Positions 21,210-28,698 of a stretch of 33,780 bases of DNA are shown here, piece after piece. Position 1 is the stretch's first letter. Every line of letters starts with the position of its first letter. This DNA comes from Candidatus Moraniibacteriota bacterium (GTDB lineage Bacteria; Patescibacteriota; Minisyncoccia; Moranbacterales; UBA9337): assembly GCA_003507475.1 (NCBI GenBank), contig DNVQ01000031.1, positions 48,171 through 81,950 of the forward strand, written 5' to 3'. The notes beneath the pieces were generated by a model. The model was not told the DNA's origin and did no database searches. It saw only the letters and a list, made by a program, of their open reading frames with translations. A program made the translations under genes and the position numbers.

Positions 21210-22931
21210 TTAATAAACATCATTATTTACTATCTGTTCATTCTCTTGATTTTCAACTATTGTCCCTCCTTCATCTCCAACCCCAGCGATTGCATTTGGA
21301 TCGTCAGCGCTAACAATGATTTTATTCCAATCGGTTATTCCATTCTCAATTGCTAATCTTTTAACCGCTTCACCCCAGTTAATCTTTTTTCCGCTACTCG
21401 CAATGTCTTGTTGGATTGCATCATTTTTAGCAATCATATTTAGAAGTCCCATCATCTTTTCAGCGGCATCACTTCGCTTAGCAGTACTTCCAGAATCAAT
21501 TTTGTATTTAATAGATAAATCAGATAATAAGTCTCTTGTAATAATTCCATTTTCAAAAACATTTAAATCACTATGTGGATAGACAACTTTAATATTTTCT
21601 AAAGCTTCTTGTATTCCTGGAATTTTTACTTTATCCATGCCTCTTTTAGAAGCTACTGCCATCATCATATTGGCCACATTTTCCAAGAATCTTTCTTGCA
21701 TATATCTATCCCAGCTATCTCTGGCACCCTCTCTATCTCCTTGCATCTTCAGGGCCTCTGGAGTCTTGCCAAAGCCAACATCCACACTCTTAGGGATAGA
21801 CGTATCAGAAGCAGCGCCTAAGCTCATTAGATTAGCTTTCATCATGTTGTAAGTACTTTGAAAAGTAGCCAGTCCTTGAGGAGAATTTTCAAGAATCCTA
21901 ACCTTATCAACATTGCCTTCTTTGGCAAACCAAAATTTGTTGTCGACATGAACACTAGACATAACCATTAATTCAGGATCAATAATGGCAGTTGGGTCTA
22001 TGCTCTTATCTAATGAAGCAAAATATTTTCTGCACAACGCATCGATTGCTTTTTGTGGCATCTCACCTCTTTCCATATCTGATAAGCCCCAATATCTATC
22101 CAAAACTGGAATGGTCAATTTTTCCACCAAAGGAATTCCAGGAAAATAATCTTTTTCATTAAGAATTTCTTTTTTAGAATTAGGTTCAAAAATTATCCAG
22201 TCTCCATTTCGATTAAAGTAATTTCTTAAAACTATAGTGTCCTTGTCTTGTATTCGATTCTTTTCTTCTGAGGTTAAAGACGATTGGTCAACGGATGAAG
22301 GATTTATTTCATTAATTACAGCCTTGTTCCATACTCCAGGATTATCTTTGCATCTATCCTCTAGCCACTTTTTGCTTACAAAAACATCCACAAAACACCA
22401 ATCCATATCGCTAATGGAATATTTTCCTGGTTGAGGATAAAATCTTCTAGGATGAACCAAAACCATATCCGGACCGGTATACAATTTACCAACCATATAG
22501 TCGATGAAAACCATCATTGTTCCGTAAATTTTCGAGTAAAAATTAACCTGTCTTGATTTTGTGAAAAAATCACCACCGATATTTGCATTGGGTAAAATAT
22601 ATTCATGGTAAACAAGATTTGCTGCTATAACTTTAGATATGTCAGTGTCTCGATAACTAGAAAATCTTCCGGTAGCCATCTGAGCCATTATTCGACAACT
22701 GCTATCAAGAATTAAAGTTGCGAGTTCTCCTGTGGAATAAAATGATTCAACATTTTTCTTTTCTTTTTCCTTATCGTCGATATTTACATATCTCCCATAA
22801 AACAACTGCTCTCTATCAGTCCAAGCAAAACCAGAGGACATAACATCCTTTTTGACTCTTTCGGCCTCAGTGAATTCTGCTTGAATATCACTAGACACTT
22901 CAGTTATTTGGATTGTTTCATTTTCTTCCAT
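21210..22931 (-). CDS. Portal protein
   Basis: About 573 residues, start preferred at the second ATG (22931, MEENETIQ) because it has the AATAAAAATATG context. The N-terminal helical part, the beta-rich wing (VHPRRFYPQPGKYSISDMDW), the long central helix region with SLDKSIDPTAIIDPELMVMS, and the crown-like C-terminus agree with dodecameric portals that form the DNA entry vertex and bind TerL. It follows the terminase block and precedes head genes. Assignment rests on size, order and fold pattern rather than a single motif. Confidence 0.7.
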   Translation of the reverse strand: MEENETIQITEVSSDIQAEFTEAERVKKDVMSSGFAWTDREQLFYGRYVNIDDKEKEKKNVESFYSTGELATLILDSSCRIMAQMATGRFSSYRDTDISKVIAANLVYHEYILPNANIGGDFFTKSRQVNFYSKIYGTMMVFIDYMVGKLYTGPDMVLVHPRRFYPQPGKYSISDMDWCFVDVFVSKKWLEDRCKDNPGVWNKAVINEINPSSVDQSSLTSEEKNRIQDKDTIVLRNYFNRNGDWIIFEPNSKKEILNEKDYFPGIPLVEKLTIPVLDRYWGLSDMERGEMPQKAIDALCRKYFASLDKSIDPTAIIDPELMVMSSVHVDNKFWFAKEGNVDKVRILENSPQGLATFQSTYNMMKANLMSLGAASDTSIPKSVDVGFGKTPEALKMQGDREGARDSWDRYMQERFLENVANMMMAVASKRGMDKVKIPGIQEALENIKVVYPHSDLNVFENGIITRDLLSDLSIKYKIDSGSTAKRSDAAEKMMGLLNMIAKNDAIQQDIASSGKKINWGEAVKRLAIENGITDWNKIIVSADDPNAIAGVGDEGGTIVENQENEQIVNNDVY

Positions 22932-22945
22932 ATTTTTATTCATTT

Positions 22946-22986
22946 AAGCGAGTGAAACTCGCTTTGGTTTGTTAGTAAACTAACAA
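22946..22986. repeat. Two tandem perfect hairpins before portal
   Basis: AAGCGAGT-gaa-ACTCGCTT (22946-22964) and TTGTTAGT-aa-ACTAACAA (22969-22986), 4 bp apart, in the leader of the portal mRNA. No U-tract, so likely mRNA stability or processing elements. Confidence 0.55.
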
Positions 22987-23011
22987 TTCCCTTTCGCTAA
23001 CTTAGATAAAT

Positions 23012-23040
23012 AAAAAAAGCCCCTGTTTTCACAGGAGCTT
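23012..23040 (-). terminator. Minus-strand terminator 2 of ncRNA locus
   Basis: Stem AAGC(C)CCTGT/ACAGG(A)GCTT (23017-23026, 23031-23040) and, on the minus strand, a run of seven Us (23012-23018). Backup to the terminator 14 bp before it. Confidence 0.75.
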
Positions 23041-23047
23041 ATATAAC

Positions 23048-23069
23048 AAAAAACAACCCTTCTGGGTTG
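23048..23069 (-). terminator. Minus-strand terminator 1 of ncRNA locus
   Basis: CAACCC-ttct-GGGTTG (23054-23069), followed on the minus strand by six Us (23048-23053). A textbook intrinsic terminator, in line with the ncRNA direction. Confidence 0.8.
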
Positions 23070-23220
23070 CATAGACTCTATTCAATTTTATTGGATACAA
23101 AAACTCCTATGCTCGGTTTAACTGCTCACCACGAGGGCGCAAAACCGAAAAAATAGAAGTCTCTTGTCATGCGTATTCGAGTTGTCTCTCTCGACCGTTT
23201 ATGATCTAACGAATTTCTAC
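23048..23220 (-). ncRNA. Structured minus-strand non-coding RNA
   Basis: About 173 nt from a consensus promoter to an intrinsic terminator. Body: a 5' hairpin TCGAG-n8-CTCGA (23177-23194), then a long compound helix, ACTCCTAT/ATAGAAGT (23103-23110, 23153-23160, all paired with one G-U), an internal loop, CGGTTT/AAACCG (23114-23119, 23142-23147) and a short GCTC-type apical hairpin. The only ORF is 14 codons (23126-23170) with no ribosome binding site. It lies between the ImmA module and portal, so it could be a regulator of late transcription or a leader of the portal operon that is normally terminated. Confidence 0.65.
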
Positions 23221-23226
23221 AATTTC

Positions 23227-23254
23227 ATAATATCACAATAAAATTATTTGTCAA
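23227..23254 (-). promoter_or_regulatory. Consensus promoter of ncRNA
   Basis: Minus-strand TTGACA (23249-23254), 16-bp spacer, TATTAT (23227-23232). It overlaps the end of the 23244 gene and fires into the structured RNA. Confidence 0.75.
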
Positions 23255-23522
23255 TACGTTTTCTGAAATTTTCTAACAAAAAACCACCAACAGCACCGAC
23301 GAGTACCTTCAATATTGTTTCGGGCATCTCATTGGGGTTATGTTTTATAACGATAAATACTAAAATTATAATCAATATAATTACTCCCCACATTATTATA
23401 ATCATAGCTAAATTAAAATGATTTTTAAAACGTTCCGTTCTATTGTGGTCGTTATTCTTTTCGTCCAATTTCAGTTCCTCATCATTTTTAAGTTGTTCGC
23501 CTTTTGCAATTTTCCTAGTCAT
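23244..23522 (-). CDS. Small membrane protein downstream of ImmA-like gene
   Basis: A 92-residue protein: a charged cytosolic N-terminus (about 1-33), a strong membrane helix (AMIIIMWGVIILIIILVFIV, about 39-58), a short loop and a second, weaker hydrophobic segment (ILKVLVGAVGGFLLENF). No known domain. It starts 4 bp after the peptidase stop codon, so the two are surely co-expressed. Together they could be an immunity or sensing pair. This is inference. Confidence 0.6.
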   Translation of the reverse strand: MTRKIAKGEQLKNDEELKLDEKNNDHNRTERFKNHFNLAMIIIMWGVIILIIILVFIVIKHNPNEMPETILKVLVGAVGGFLLENFRKRIDK

Positions 23523-23526
23523 AGAA

Positions 23527-24030
23527 CTACATAATTATCTGATCAAGTAATTTACTACCCCGTATTGCAGCAGCAGCAGGAGAAACATTAAAAATATTTG
23601 CGACCTCCTCAATCGACTTTGACTTATTCCAAATATATATAAATTTATCTCTCGGCATCAACAGCTTAGCAGCATTTTTATTTGCAATAATTTCCATCAT
23701 AACTCTCTCCTCCTCTTTTTCGGCTTCTTCTTTTCTCATCACTGGTTGCCTATTCTGAGTTACATAGTCATCATTGATAATTGATTTATGAAGAAGAAAA
23801 TGAATAATCTCATGAGCTATCGTAAATCTCTTTCTCGTAGATGAATGGTTAGCATTCACATAAATAACATACTGATTCCCTTCTTTTCTTATTAATCCGG
23901 ACTCACTGTCATCCAAGCTTTCTGTTTCAAAAACTTTGATATCTAGTTTATCGGCTATTTCTAAAATAGGAACAGGAACACTATCTTTGTATTCATCAAA
24001 GATATCGTTGAGTGTTATTTCTTTTTCCAT
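23527..24030 (-). CDS. immA: ImmA/IrrE-type zinc metallopeptidase
   Basis: A 167-residue COG2856 protease. The zinc motif is RFTIAHEIIHFLLH (H73, E74, H77), and the third ligand E113 falls in the typical MEIIANKNAAKLLMP segment. The C-terminal NVSPAAAAIRGSKLL is the usual substrate-recognition helix. In ICEBs1 and many phages ImmA cleaves the ImmR/CI repressor to induce the element, and in Deinococcus IrrE cleaves DdrO. No HTH repressor gene is next to it here, unlike the usual immR-immA pair, so its target may be the host or an unrecognised protein. Confidence 0.85.
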   Translation of the reverse strand: MEKEITLNDIFDEYKDSVPVPILEIADKLDIKVFETESLDDSESGLIRKEGNQYVIYVNANHSSTRKRFTIAHEIIHFLLHKSIINDDYVTQNRQPVMRKEEAEKEEERVMMEIIANKNAAKLLMPRDKFIYIWNKSKSIEEVANIFNVSPAAAAIRGSKLLDQIIM

Positions 24031-24094
24031 TTTTTTTAAAGTTATTTCTTAACATCTAAATTGTATCATAATATCAATATTTAATACAATGAAA

Positions 24095-24301
24095 TTATAA
24101 AATGTTATTATTTAAAAATCTCACAGGTTTATTTTTATAAACATACAAAGGCTTTAAATTTAGTCTGCCAATAAAAACTACTTTAACAACCAATAAATCG
24201 CAACCATCGCCCCAGCGATTAGCTTCCAGGGTGTCATAAATTTCCTGGACGATTCTATCTTTTTCTTTTTCATCTTCTATTTCTATATTTGTTTTTGACA
24301 T
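24095..24301 (-). CDS. Hypothetical small protein
   Basis: A 68-residue protein, acidic helical N-terminus (IEIEDEKEKDRIVQEIYDTL) and beta-rich C-terminus (LLVVKVVFIGRLNLKPLYVY). Not recognised. It follows the next gene by 4 bp in a tightly packed string below the terminase. Confidence 0.5.
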   Translation of the reverse strand: MSKTNIEIEDEKEKDRIVQEIYDTLEANRWGDGCDLLVVKVVFIGRLNLKPLYVYKNKPVRFLNNNIL

Positions 24302-24305
24302 AACC

Positions 24306-24569
24306 CTATTTTAAGTTAAATAAACTTTTTACATATCTCCAAAAATCAATAAACTTTATAGCTACCAAGATTTTAAGATTTCTAATAAGATTTTGGCGCT
24401 CTTCTCTCCTTTGTTTTTTTCTTGCTATCTTTGGATTAGCTTCCTCCATTATTCTTTTGACCTCTCTTATGAGGCTCCCAAAATCATCAGTACTTAGGGC
24501 TGTGATTATGTTTTTATCCCTAAACATTTCGATTACATTTCTTCTCGCATCAAATTTCAACTTGATCAT
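24306..24569 (-). CDS. Hypothetical small basic protein
   Basis: An 87-residue protein with a basic central helix (EEANPKIARKKQRREERQNL) and an amphipathic or membrane-associating C-terminus (ILVAIKFIDFWRYVKSLF). Its ATG overlaps the previous stop codon (ATGA), so it is translationally coupled. Function unknown. Confidence 0.55.
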   Translation of the reverse strand: MIKLKFDARRNVIEMFRDKNIITALSTDDFGSLIREVKRIMEEANPKIARKKQRREERQNLIRNLKILVAIKFIDFWRYVKSLFNLK

Positions 24570-24838
24570 ATTGTTTTTTTATTATTTATTAAATTAAATT
24601 CTTTTAAATATTCCTTAATTTCACTTAGGCTATTTGAGTTGAAAATATATTCCTTGCTATTAGTTGGGTTTTCATATCTGCACTTTAAATATGGAGATTC
24701 TCCAATGTTATAAGTAACAATCGCGAATTCCCAATTTTTAACGTTATATCCGTCAATATCTACTTTTGGCAAAACCAACGGTATATCATTAAAAAAATCA
24801 CTTATATCAATTTCATTTAGAAGTTTGTTTATATTCAT
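24566..24838 (-). CDS. Hypothetical small protein after TerL
   Basis: A 90-residue, acidic alpha/beta protein with no recognised motif, 4 bp after the terminase stop and overlapping the next gene by 4 nt. Probably expressed with the packaging genes. Confidence 0.5.
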   Translation of the reverse strand: MNINKLLNEIDISDFFNDIPLVLPKVDIDGYNVKNWEFAIVTYNIGESPYLKCRYENPTNSKEYIFNSNSLSEIKEYLKEFNLINNKKTI

Positions 24839-24842
24839 AAAT

Positions 24843-26420
24843 TTATCTTAAAAATCCTCTCTTATCGTAAGATTTAGGTTGATTATAATTTTGATACTTT
24901 TTGTATTTATCATCTCCTCCTCCAGTTGCTATATTGGACTTATCAAGATTAACAGCCAGATATTCTGTAGCCGAACGATGATGAGATGTCCAGTCGTGAA
25001 TAGGAAGTGATACCGGTGACGTCGCTTGAGAGTTTTCATTTCTCTGTGGATAACGAGCAAATTTTATAGAAGAAACCCATGTTTTAGTTCCGACATCCCC
25101 ACTTCCCTCAGTATCATTGATTTCAACACCTTTCTGCAAAAATACCTTAGTTTTTTCTTTTCTGATTGCGAACGTATTAGCTTCTGGAGACGTTTGAACA
25201 AATATTCCAGCCTTTTCTAACTCTAACCTAGTGCTAGTCTTTTCTTTGCTAACTATGGACCGTTTAGCCACGTCAGGATCTCCCACATGAATTGCCTTTT
25301 TCCACTGACTAACTTTTTGAATAAGCGCCAATTCTTCAGAAGTATAATCAAACAATGAATCAATCAAATTCCCTGGGAAAAATGGAAATAAATAATGGAT
25401 TGAAACATTTTCCTTTTTGTAAGCTTCCACTAATCTAAACTTTCCGTTATTTTGATTCTTCTGCCACCATTGAACAGCTATTCCGTCAAGACCAAAATCC
25501 CACGAAACAAACAATGGCCATTCTGGATTATAAGGGAATTTTCCTACTTCGATATATTTAACCTCATCATAAACTCTGCCCCTAATAGAAGTGTCCCAAT
25601 TTCTCATTATTTCTCTAGCAAAATCTTCTTCACTTCTTCTTTCTCTTTCTGATGCTAGCCATTTTGCATCTTTGCGCGGATCTAAATGATAATCTAATTC
25701 AATAATCTTAATTTTTTCCCCATCCTCTCCAAATCTTAGCCTCTTGGCTTTACCTGGTTTGATTCCTGGGGTTGTTAGTACAATTCTGCAGTCAGTTGTA
25801 TCTGCAGTAGAACCCCACGCAGATGAGTCATTATCCCAAAATGCAAACTCATCCATAAAAATTGCTTTTTGCCGACCTCCTCGAGAGAAATTTGAATTAG
25901 ATGATTCACCGGATATGATATTACCGTTTTCCGGATTTATTAAAGACATATAGGTTAAATGTTTTCTAAAATCAAATCCGTTTGGCAATATGAATTTAGG
26001 TTGCCTCATTAATGTATATTCTATTTTTCCGAATAATGACTCTTCTTTATTTGATACACCGCCGGAGTCACCTTTAGTATTATCTACATAAGCTTCCTTT
26101 CTTGAACCGAGCAAAAAGTTAGAACCGGGGATATATCTCCAAAACCATAAAATAACATCAATCACTGTGTAGGTTGCGCCCATCTCTCTACACTTATCAA
26201 AAAATATATCCTTTCCGTTTTCGATAGCATCTTTAAGCTCATCGACAATCATCTTTTCTTGAAATGGAAATAATTTAAATTTAAAATGATAAGGTTCCAC
26301 TTTTGGATTAAAAGTTTGGCAGAAATTATTAATATATGCTTTTGGATCTTTTTCGGCATCACTAATCATTTCTTTAAGTTTTGCTAGTTTCTCTTTACGA
26401 GATAAGTTTATCGAGTTCAT
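24843..26420 (-). CDS. terL: Terminase large subunit (TerL)
   Basis: The DNA-packaging motor. Counting from a TTG at 26438 (531 aa), residues 81-91 (DKCREMGATYT) form a degenerate Walker A, D196-E197 (KAIFMDEFAF) the Walker B with catalytic glutamate, and LTTPG near 221 the coupling motif. The C-terminal RNase H-like nuclease has its three acidic ligands: D314 (VSWDFG), D387 (VGDPDV) and D482 (IHDWTSHH). The ATG at 26420 is the more likely start. It overlaps the TerS gene by 26 nt. Headful or cos packaging cannot be told from the sequence. Confidence 0.92.
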   Translation of the reverse strand: MNSINLSRKEKLAKLKEMISDAEKDPKAYINNFCQTFNPKVEPYHFKFKLFPFQEKMIVDELKDAIENGKDIFFDKCREMGATYTVIDVILWFWRYIPGSNFLLGSRKEAYVDNTKGDSGGVSNKEESLFGKIEYTLMRQPKFILPNGFDFRKHLTYMSLINPENGNIISGESSNSNFSRGGRQKAIFMDEFAFWDNDSSAWGSTADTTDCRIVLTTPGIKPGKAKRLRFGEDGEKIKIIELDYHLDPRKDAKWLASERERRSEEDFAREIMRNWDTSIRGRVYDEVKYIEVGKFPYNPEWPLFVSWDFGLDGIAVQWWQKNQNNGKFRLVEAYKKENVSIHYLFPFFPGNLIDSLFDYTSEELALIQKVSQWKKAIHVGDPDVAKRSIVSKEKTSTRLELEKAGIFVQTSPEANTFAIRKEKTKVFLQKGVEINDTEGSGDVGTKTWVSSIKFARYPQRNENSQATSPVSLPIHDWTSHHRSATEYLAVNLDKSNIATGGGDDKYKKYQNYNQPKSYDKRGFLR

Positions 26421-26991
26421 CGTCGTTAATATTATCAATTAAGTTTGTATTGTTGGTGTTATTTACTTGGACCGCTACGCCTGGAGAATTATCTTCAAGC
26501 CCGAGAAGTTTTCCAAGCTTATCGTGATATGCTTTTTGAACTGCGTGATTTGGTGTTTCTACTTTTTCATATATTATTTCCGAGTCCTTTCCCTTTTTTA
26601 TTCTTAAATTAATAAAGTCAGTATTTGTAGCGTTTAAGCCATCTCTAATCTTTTTTAAATATATTTCTATCCCTAAACCAAAGTCACAAAGAAGCATTCC
26701 TGTGCCACCCCTTTCCCTAACCTTTGCTAACCTGCGCGCTCCTAGCACTGAAGCAACTTGATCACTAACACTTGGATGTAATTCTTTATATGCTTTTGTT
26801 GAATTTCCCTCATGTTTAACCCAGCTGATATAAAAAGAAACTAGCTTTTCATCTTTATCAAAAATATCCATCAAAATATCCACAAATTCGTTAGAAATAG
26901 ATTTTTTCTTTACAGTTAAAGATTTGTTAGTAATTAATTTTTTAACAATCTTTTTTTTATTTAATTTTGATTTAGATTTTTTCTTTATCAT
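26395..26991 (-). CDS. terS: Terminase small subunit (TerS)-like
   Basis: A 198-residue protein with a very basic N-terminus (KKKSKSKLNKKKIVKK), a helix-turn-helix (GNSTKAYKELHPSVSDQVAS) with ARRLAKVRERG after it, then an oligomerisation-type helical part and an Asn/Asp-rich tail (NNTNNTNLIDNINDDELDK). This is the classic TerS arrangement, and it overlaps the TerL start. It should recognise the pac/cos site and recruit TerL. Confidence 0.75.
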   Translation of the reverse strand: MIKKKSKSKLNKKKIVKKLITNKSLTVKKKSISNEFVDILMDIFDKDEKLVSFYISWVKHEGNSTKAYKELHPSVSDQVASVLGARRLAKVRERGGTGMLLCDFGLGIEIYLKKIRDGLNATNTDFINLRIKKGKDSEIIYEKVETPNHAVQKAYHDKLGKLLGLEDNSPGVAVQVNNTNNTNLIDNINDDELDKLIS

Positions 26992-26995
26992 CGAC

Positions 26996-27160
26996 TTATT
27001 TAAAAAACTCTTTTAGACTTTCAATTAAATCATCCTTCATCGAATCGAGGTCTTTATAATATTTATCATGGAATATATACCCATTTTGTAATTTTTGAAT
27101 AGCATATCTATCCTCATTAAACATAAATCTTGCTGCTAATCTTATTATTACTTTTTTCAT
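26996..27160 (-). CDS. 54-residue microprotein before TerS
   Basis: ATG 27160 to TAA 26996 encodes a basic N-terminus (MKKVIIRLAARFMFNEDRYA) and an acidic helical C-terminus (LDSMKDDLIESLKEFFK). Its ATG overlaps the stop codon of the upstream gene (ATGA) and its stop is 4 bp from the TerS start, so it is a real link in the operon. Function unknown. Confidence 0.6.
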   Translation of the reverse strand: MKKVIIRLAARFMFNEDRYAIQKLQNGYIFHDKYYKDLDSMKDDLIESLKEFFK

Positions 27161-27402
27161 AAACCTTTTTCTTTTAAGTTATTTAAAAATTCTTTTATAC
27201 ATTGATTATATCCTTCTATGTATGGGTCTTCATCATTTTTAAATTCATATTTTATTTTTTTAGAACAACAACTCAATATTTCTTTTCTTTGTTCTTTGAG
27301 GGCGGATTCGGCAACATTTAAAATTAAATTAAAATCACAATCGGGGATAGTGGTTATCATTTTATTTCTAGCTTTTTGTAGTTTTTCTTTTATTCTTTTC
27401 AT
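27157..27402 (-). CDS. Hypothetical small protein
   Basis: An 81-residue helical protein with adjacent cysteines (EILSCCSKK) and a C-terminal PYIEGYNQCIKEFLNNL. This last pattern (GYNQxLxxF) is frequent in small phage early proteins of unknown role. Overlaps the next gene by 4 nt. Confidence 0.5.
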   Translation of the reverse strand: MKRIKEKLQKARNKMITTIPDCDFNLILNVAESALKEQRKEILSCCSKKIKYEFKNDEDPYIEGYNQCIKEFLNNLKEKGL

Positions 27403-27408
27403 ATAAGT

Positions 27409-27648
27409 TTATTTTAATCTTTTTAATTTTAAATACACTTCATTTCTCCATTCTATATAGTTTATAACTGCCGCTTCATATCCTAAATCATACCCCTCAG
27501 ATTCAGCATTATAAATTTTTAAATCTTCCATAGTAGCTTTTGGATTTGTCTTTTTTACAAAATTCAATCCTCTTTGATTTTCTCCAATTTTTATTCTGTG
27601 ATTAAATCCTGTTGGCATATTTTCTAATTCTTCTAATATTTGTTTCAT
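27409..27648 (-). CDS. Hypothetical small protein
   Basis: A 79-residue protein with GYDLGYEAAVINYIEWRNEV near the C-terminus, similar in style to the GYNQ pattern of its neighbour, suggesting a shared small fold. The start is coupled to the 28-residue membrane peptide (ATGA overlap). Not recognised. Confidence 0.5.
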   Translation of the reverse strand: MKQILEELENMPTGFNHRIKIGENQRGLNFVKKTNPKATMEDLKIYNAESEGYDLGYEAAVINYIEWRNEVYLKLKRLK

Positions 27649-27731
27649 TGTATTAATTCAATTATTTGATTAAGTTGGTGGACTATTATTAAACCTGAAA
27701 TTGTAAGCCATATTAGTAAAAATTCTTTCAT
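27645..27731 (-). CDS. 28-residue single-span membrane peptide
   Basis: ATG 27731 to TGA 27645 encodes MKEFLLIWLTISGLIIVHQL followed by NQIIELIQ, a single hydrophobic helix with a short tail. Start context is AAAAATATG and its stop overlaps the next ATG. Both signs support translation of this very small gene. Role unknown. Confidence 0.55.
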   Translation of the reverse strand: MKEFLLIWLTISGLIIVHQLNQIIELIQ

Positions 27732-27739
27732 ATTTTTGC

Positions 27740-27768
27740 GGTGGCCAAACTTATTAAGTCTAGCCACC
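27740..27768 (-). other. Long hairpin between zinc microprotein and membrane peptide
   Basis: GGTGGC/GCCACC with an inner ACTTA/AAGT pairing. It lies between the stop at 27774 and the ATG at 27731. No U-tract. It may be an mRNA stabiliser or processing site. Confidence 0.45.
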
Positions 27769-27773
27769 ATTAA

Positions 27774-27944
27774 TTATTTCCCACATTTTTTACACTTCTT
27801 AAAAGAACAAATGCGATTAGGGTCTACGTTGAGCTTGTCGCATTGCTTGCAATATTCGCAAGACTTTTTTTCGAGGGTTACTGTTGATAAGCAGGCTATA
27901 AAACTCTTGCAGTTATCACAAACTAAAATTAAAAATGTATCCAT
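27774..27944 (-). CDS. 56-residue cysteine-rich zinc-binding microprotein
   Basis: ATG 27944 to TAA 27774. Ten cysteines in 56 residues, arranged as VCDNC, KSCEYCKQCD, ICSF and KCKKCGK, enough for two small zinc knuckles. GAGGAG lies six bases upstream, a strong Shine-Dalgarno sequence. The ATG shares one base with the stop of the preceding zinc gene (TAATG). Possibly a nucleic-acid or protein adaptor. No known family recalled. Confidence 0.7.
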   Translation of the reverse strand: MDTFLILVCDNCKSFIACLSTVTLEKKSCEYCKQCDKLNVDPNRICSFKKCKKCGK

Positions 27945-28180
27945 TATTTTCTCCTCTCAATTTCTACTTTTTTACTTTGTTTTCTCCGCTCGATGTTTTG
28001 CATTAAAGCTAATCCGCATTTAGGACAATATCCATGAGTCTTGAGAATATCTTTGTATCGATGTAAATCAATCCAGCAGTCATCCCATTGGTCACACAGC
28101 TCACAGTAATTACCTCTTATGATGTGATTACATCCGAATAACGAATCGCAGATACAGCACTCTCGCGCCATTGGTTGCAT
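27944..28180 (-). CDS. Cysteine-rich zinc-finger protein
   Basis: A 78-residue protein with CCICDSLFGCNHI, YCELCDQWDDCW and YCPKCG, i.e. a treble-clef or double-ribbon zinc protein, then a very basic helix (NIERRKQSKKVEIERRK). The start is set by AGGAGG four bases upstream. It forms a tandem unit with the 56-residue zinc protein. The basic tail suggests nucleic-acid binding. Confidence 0.7.
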   Translation of the reverse strand: MQPMARECCICDSLFGCNHIIRGNYCELCDQWDDCWIDLHRYKDILKTHGYCPKCGLALMQNIERRKQSKKVEIERRK

Positions 28181-28198
28181 AGTTCCTCCTTTGTTTTT

Positions 28199-28278
28199 TT
28201 GTTAGCAGAAAAGGGAGTGTAAATCATTTACCGTGTTTACATTAACGGACTTTATCCGACCCCCATATCTACTAACAA
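28199..28278 (-). promoter_or_regulatory. Structured leader of the zinc-protein pair
   Basis: Outer stem TTGTTAG/CTAACAA (28199-28205, 28272-28278) encloses CGGA/TCCG (28246-28249, 28255-28258) and GTAAAT-c-ATTTAC (28220-28232), which competes with TGTAAA/TTTACA (28219-28224, 28236-28241). A GAGGCTT/AAGCCTC hairpin lies just upstream at about 28304-28328. No ligand-binding riboswitch class is recognised. Confidence 0.45.
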
Positions 28279-28337
28279 ACATTTTAAATAACTACTTTCA
28301 TCGAGGCTTCTATCTTTTAAAAGCCTCGGGAAAATAA

Positions 28338-28637
28338 CTATAATTCTATTCTATCTATAATATTCTTCACATTATCCAATATTGAAGCTAACCTTCTGTT
28401 GTTTTGATTTAATTCTTTTCCAAGTTCTGTTGAAATTTGAGTTTCTTCTCCGACTTCACTTTTCTCCTGTCCAGTGAGTAACACTACAGCTAATCTTTCA
28501 TCTAGCTTTGGAATTATAAGCCCTAATTTTTCAATTAGCTGAGTCTGTCTTATCATCTCATTTTCTATTTCTCCCCTAAGTGAATCGCTAGTTTCACGTT
28601 CTCCACAATCACCTGTTCTCTTAAAATCTTCGTCCAT
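28338..28637 (-). CDS. Helical protein behind tandem operator repeats
   Basis: A 99-residue, mostly coiled-coil protein (IENEMIRQTQLIEKLGLIIP, NQNNRRLASILDNVKNII). No DNA-binding motif or membrane segment is visible. Its start codon abuts three 20-bp repeats (28639-28698), so its expression, or DNA replication nearby, is probably controlled there. Function unknown. Confidence 0.55.
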   Translation of the reverse strand: MDEDFKRTGDCGERETSDSLRGEIENEMIRQTQLIEKLGLIIPKLDERLAVVLLTGQEKSEVGEETQISTELGKELNQNNRRLASILDNVKNIIDRIEL

Positions 28638-28638
28638 A

Positions 28639-28698
28639 ATGTTACTTGTTATAACAAAATGTTACTAATAGTAACAAAATGTTATTAAATTTAATTAA
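28639..28698. repeat. Three 20-bp tandem iterons/operators
   Basis: The words ATGTTAC, ATGTTAC and ATGTTAT start at 28639, 28659 and 28679, exactly 20 bp apart. Two carry palindromes: TGTTATAACA (28647-28656) and GTTACTAATAGTAAC (28661-28675). Same-face spacing on DNA suggests cooperative protein binding. Confidence 0.65.

Noticed and set aside
23126..23170. 14-codon leader peptide within the minus-strand ncRNA
   Set aside because: No ribosome binding site and no run of regulatory codons. The RNA fold explains the sequence better.
23210..23225. AATTTCTAC word resembling the 5' part of Cas12a-type CRISPR repeats
   Set aside because: It occurs once, lacks the paired GTAGAT arm, and has no spacers or cas genes nearby.
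26421..26438. TTG start for TerL at 26438
   Set aside because: An ATG follows 18 bases later, and no SD favours the TTG.
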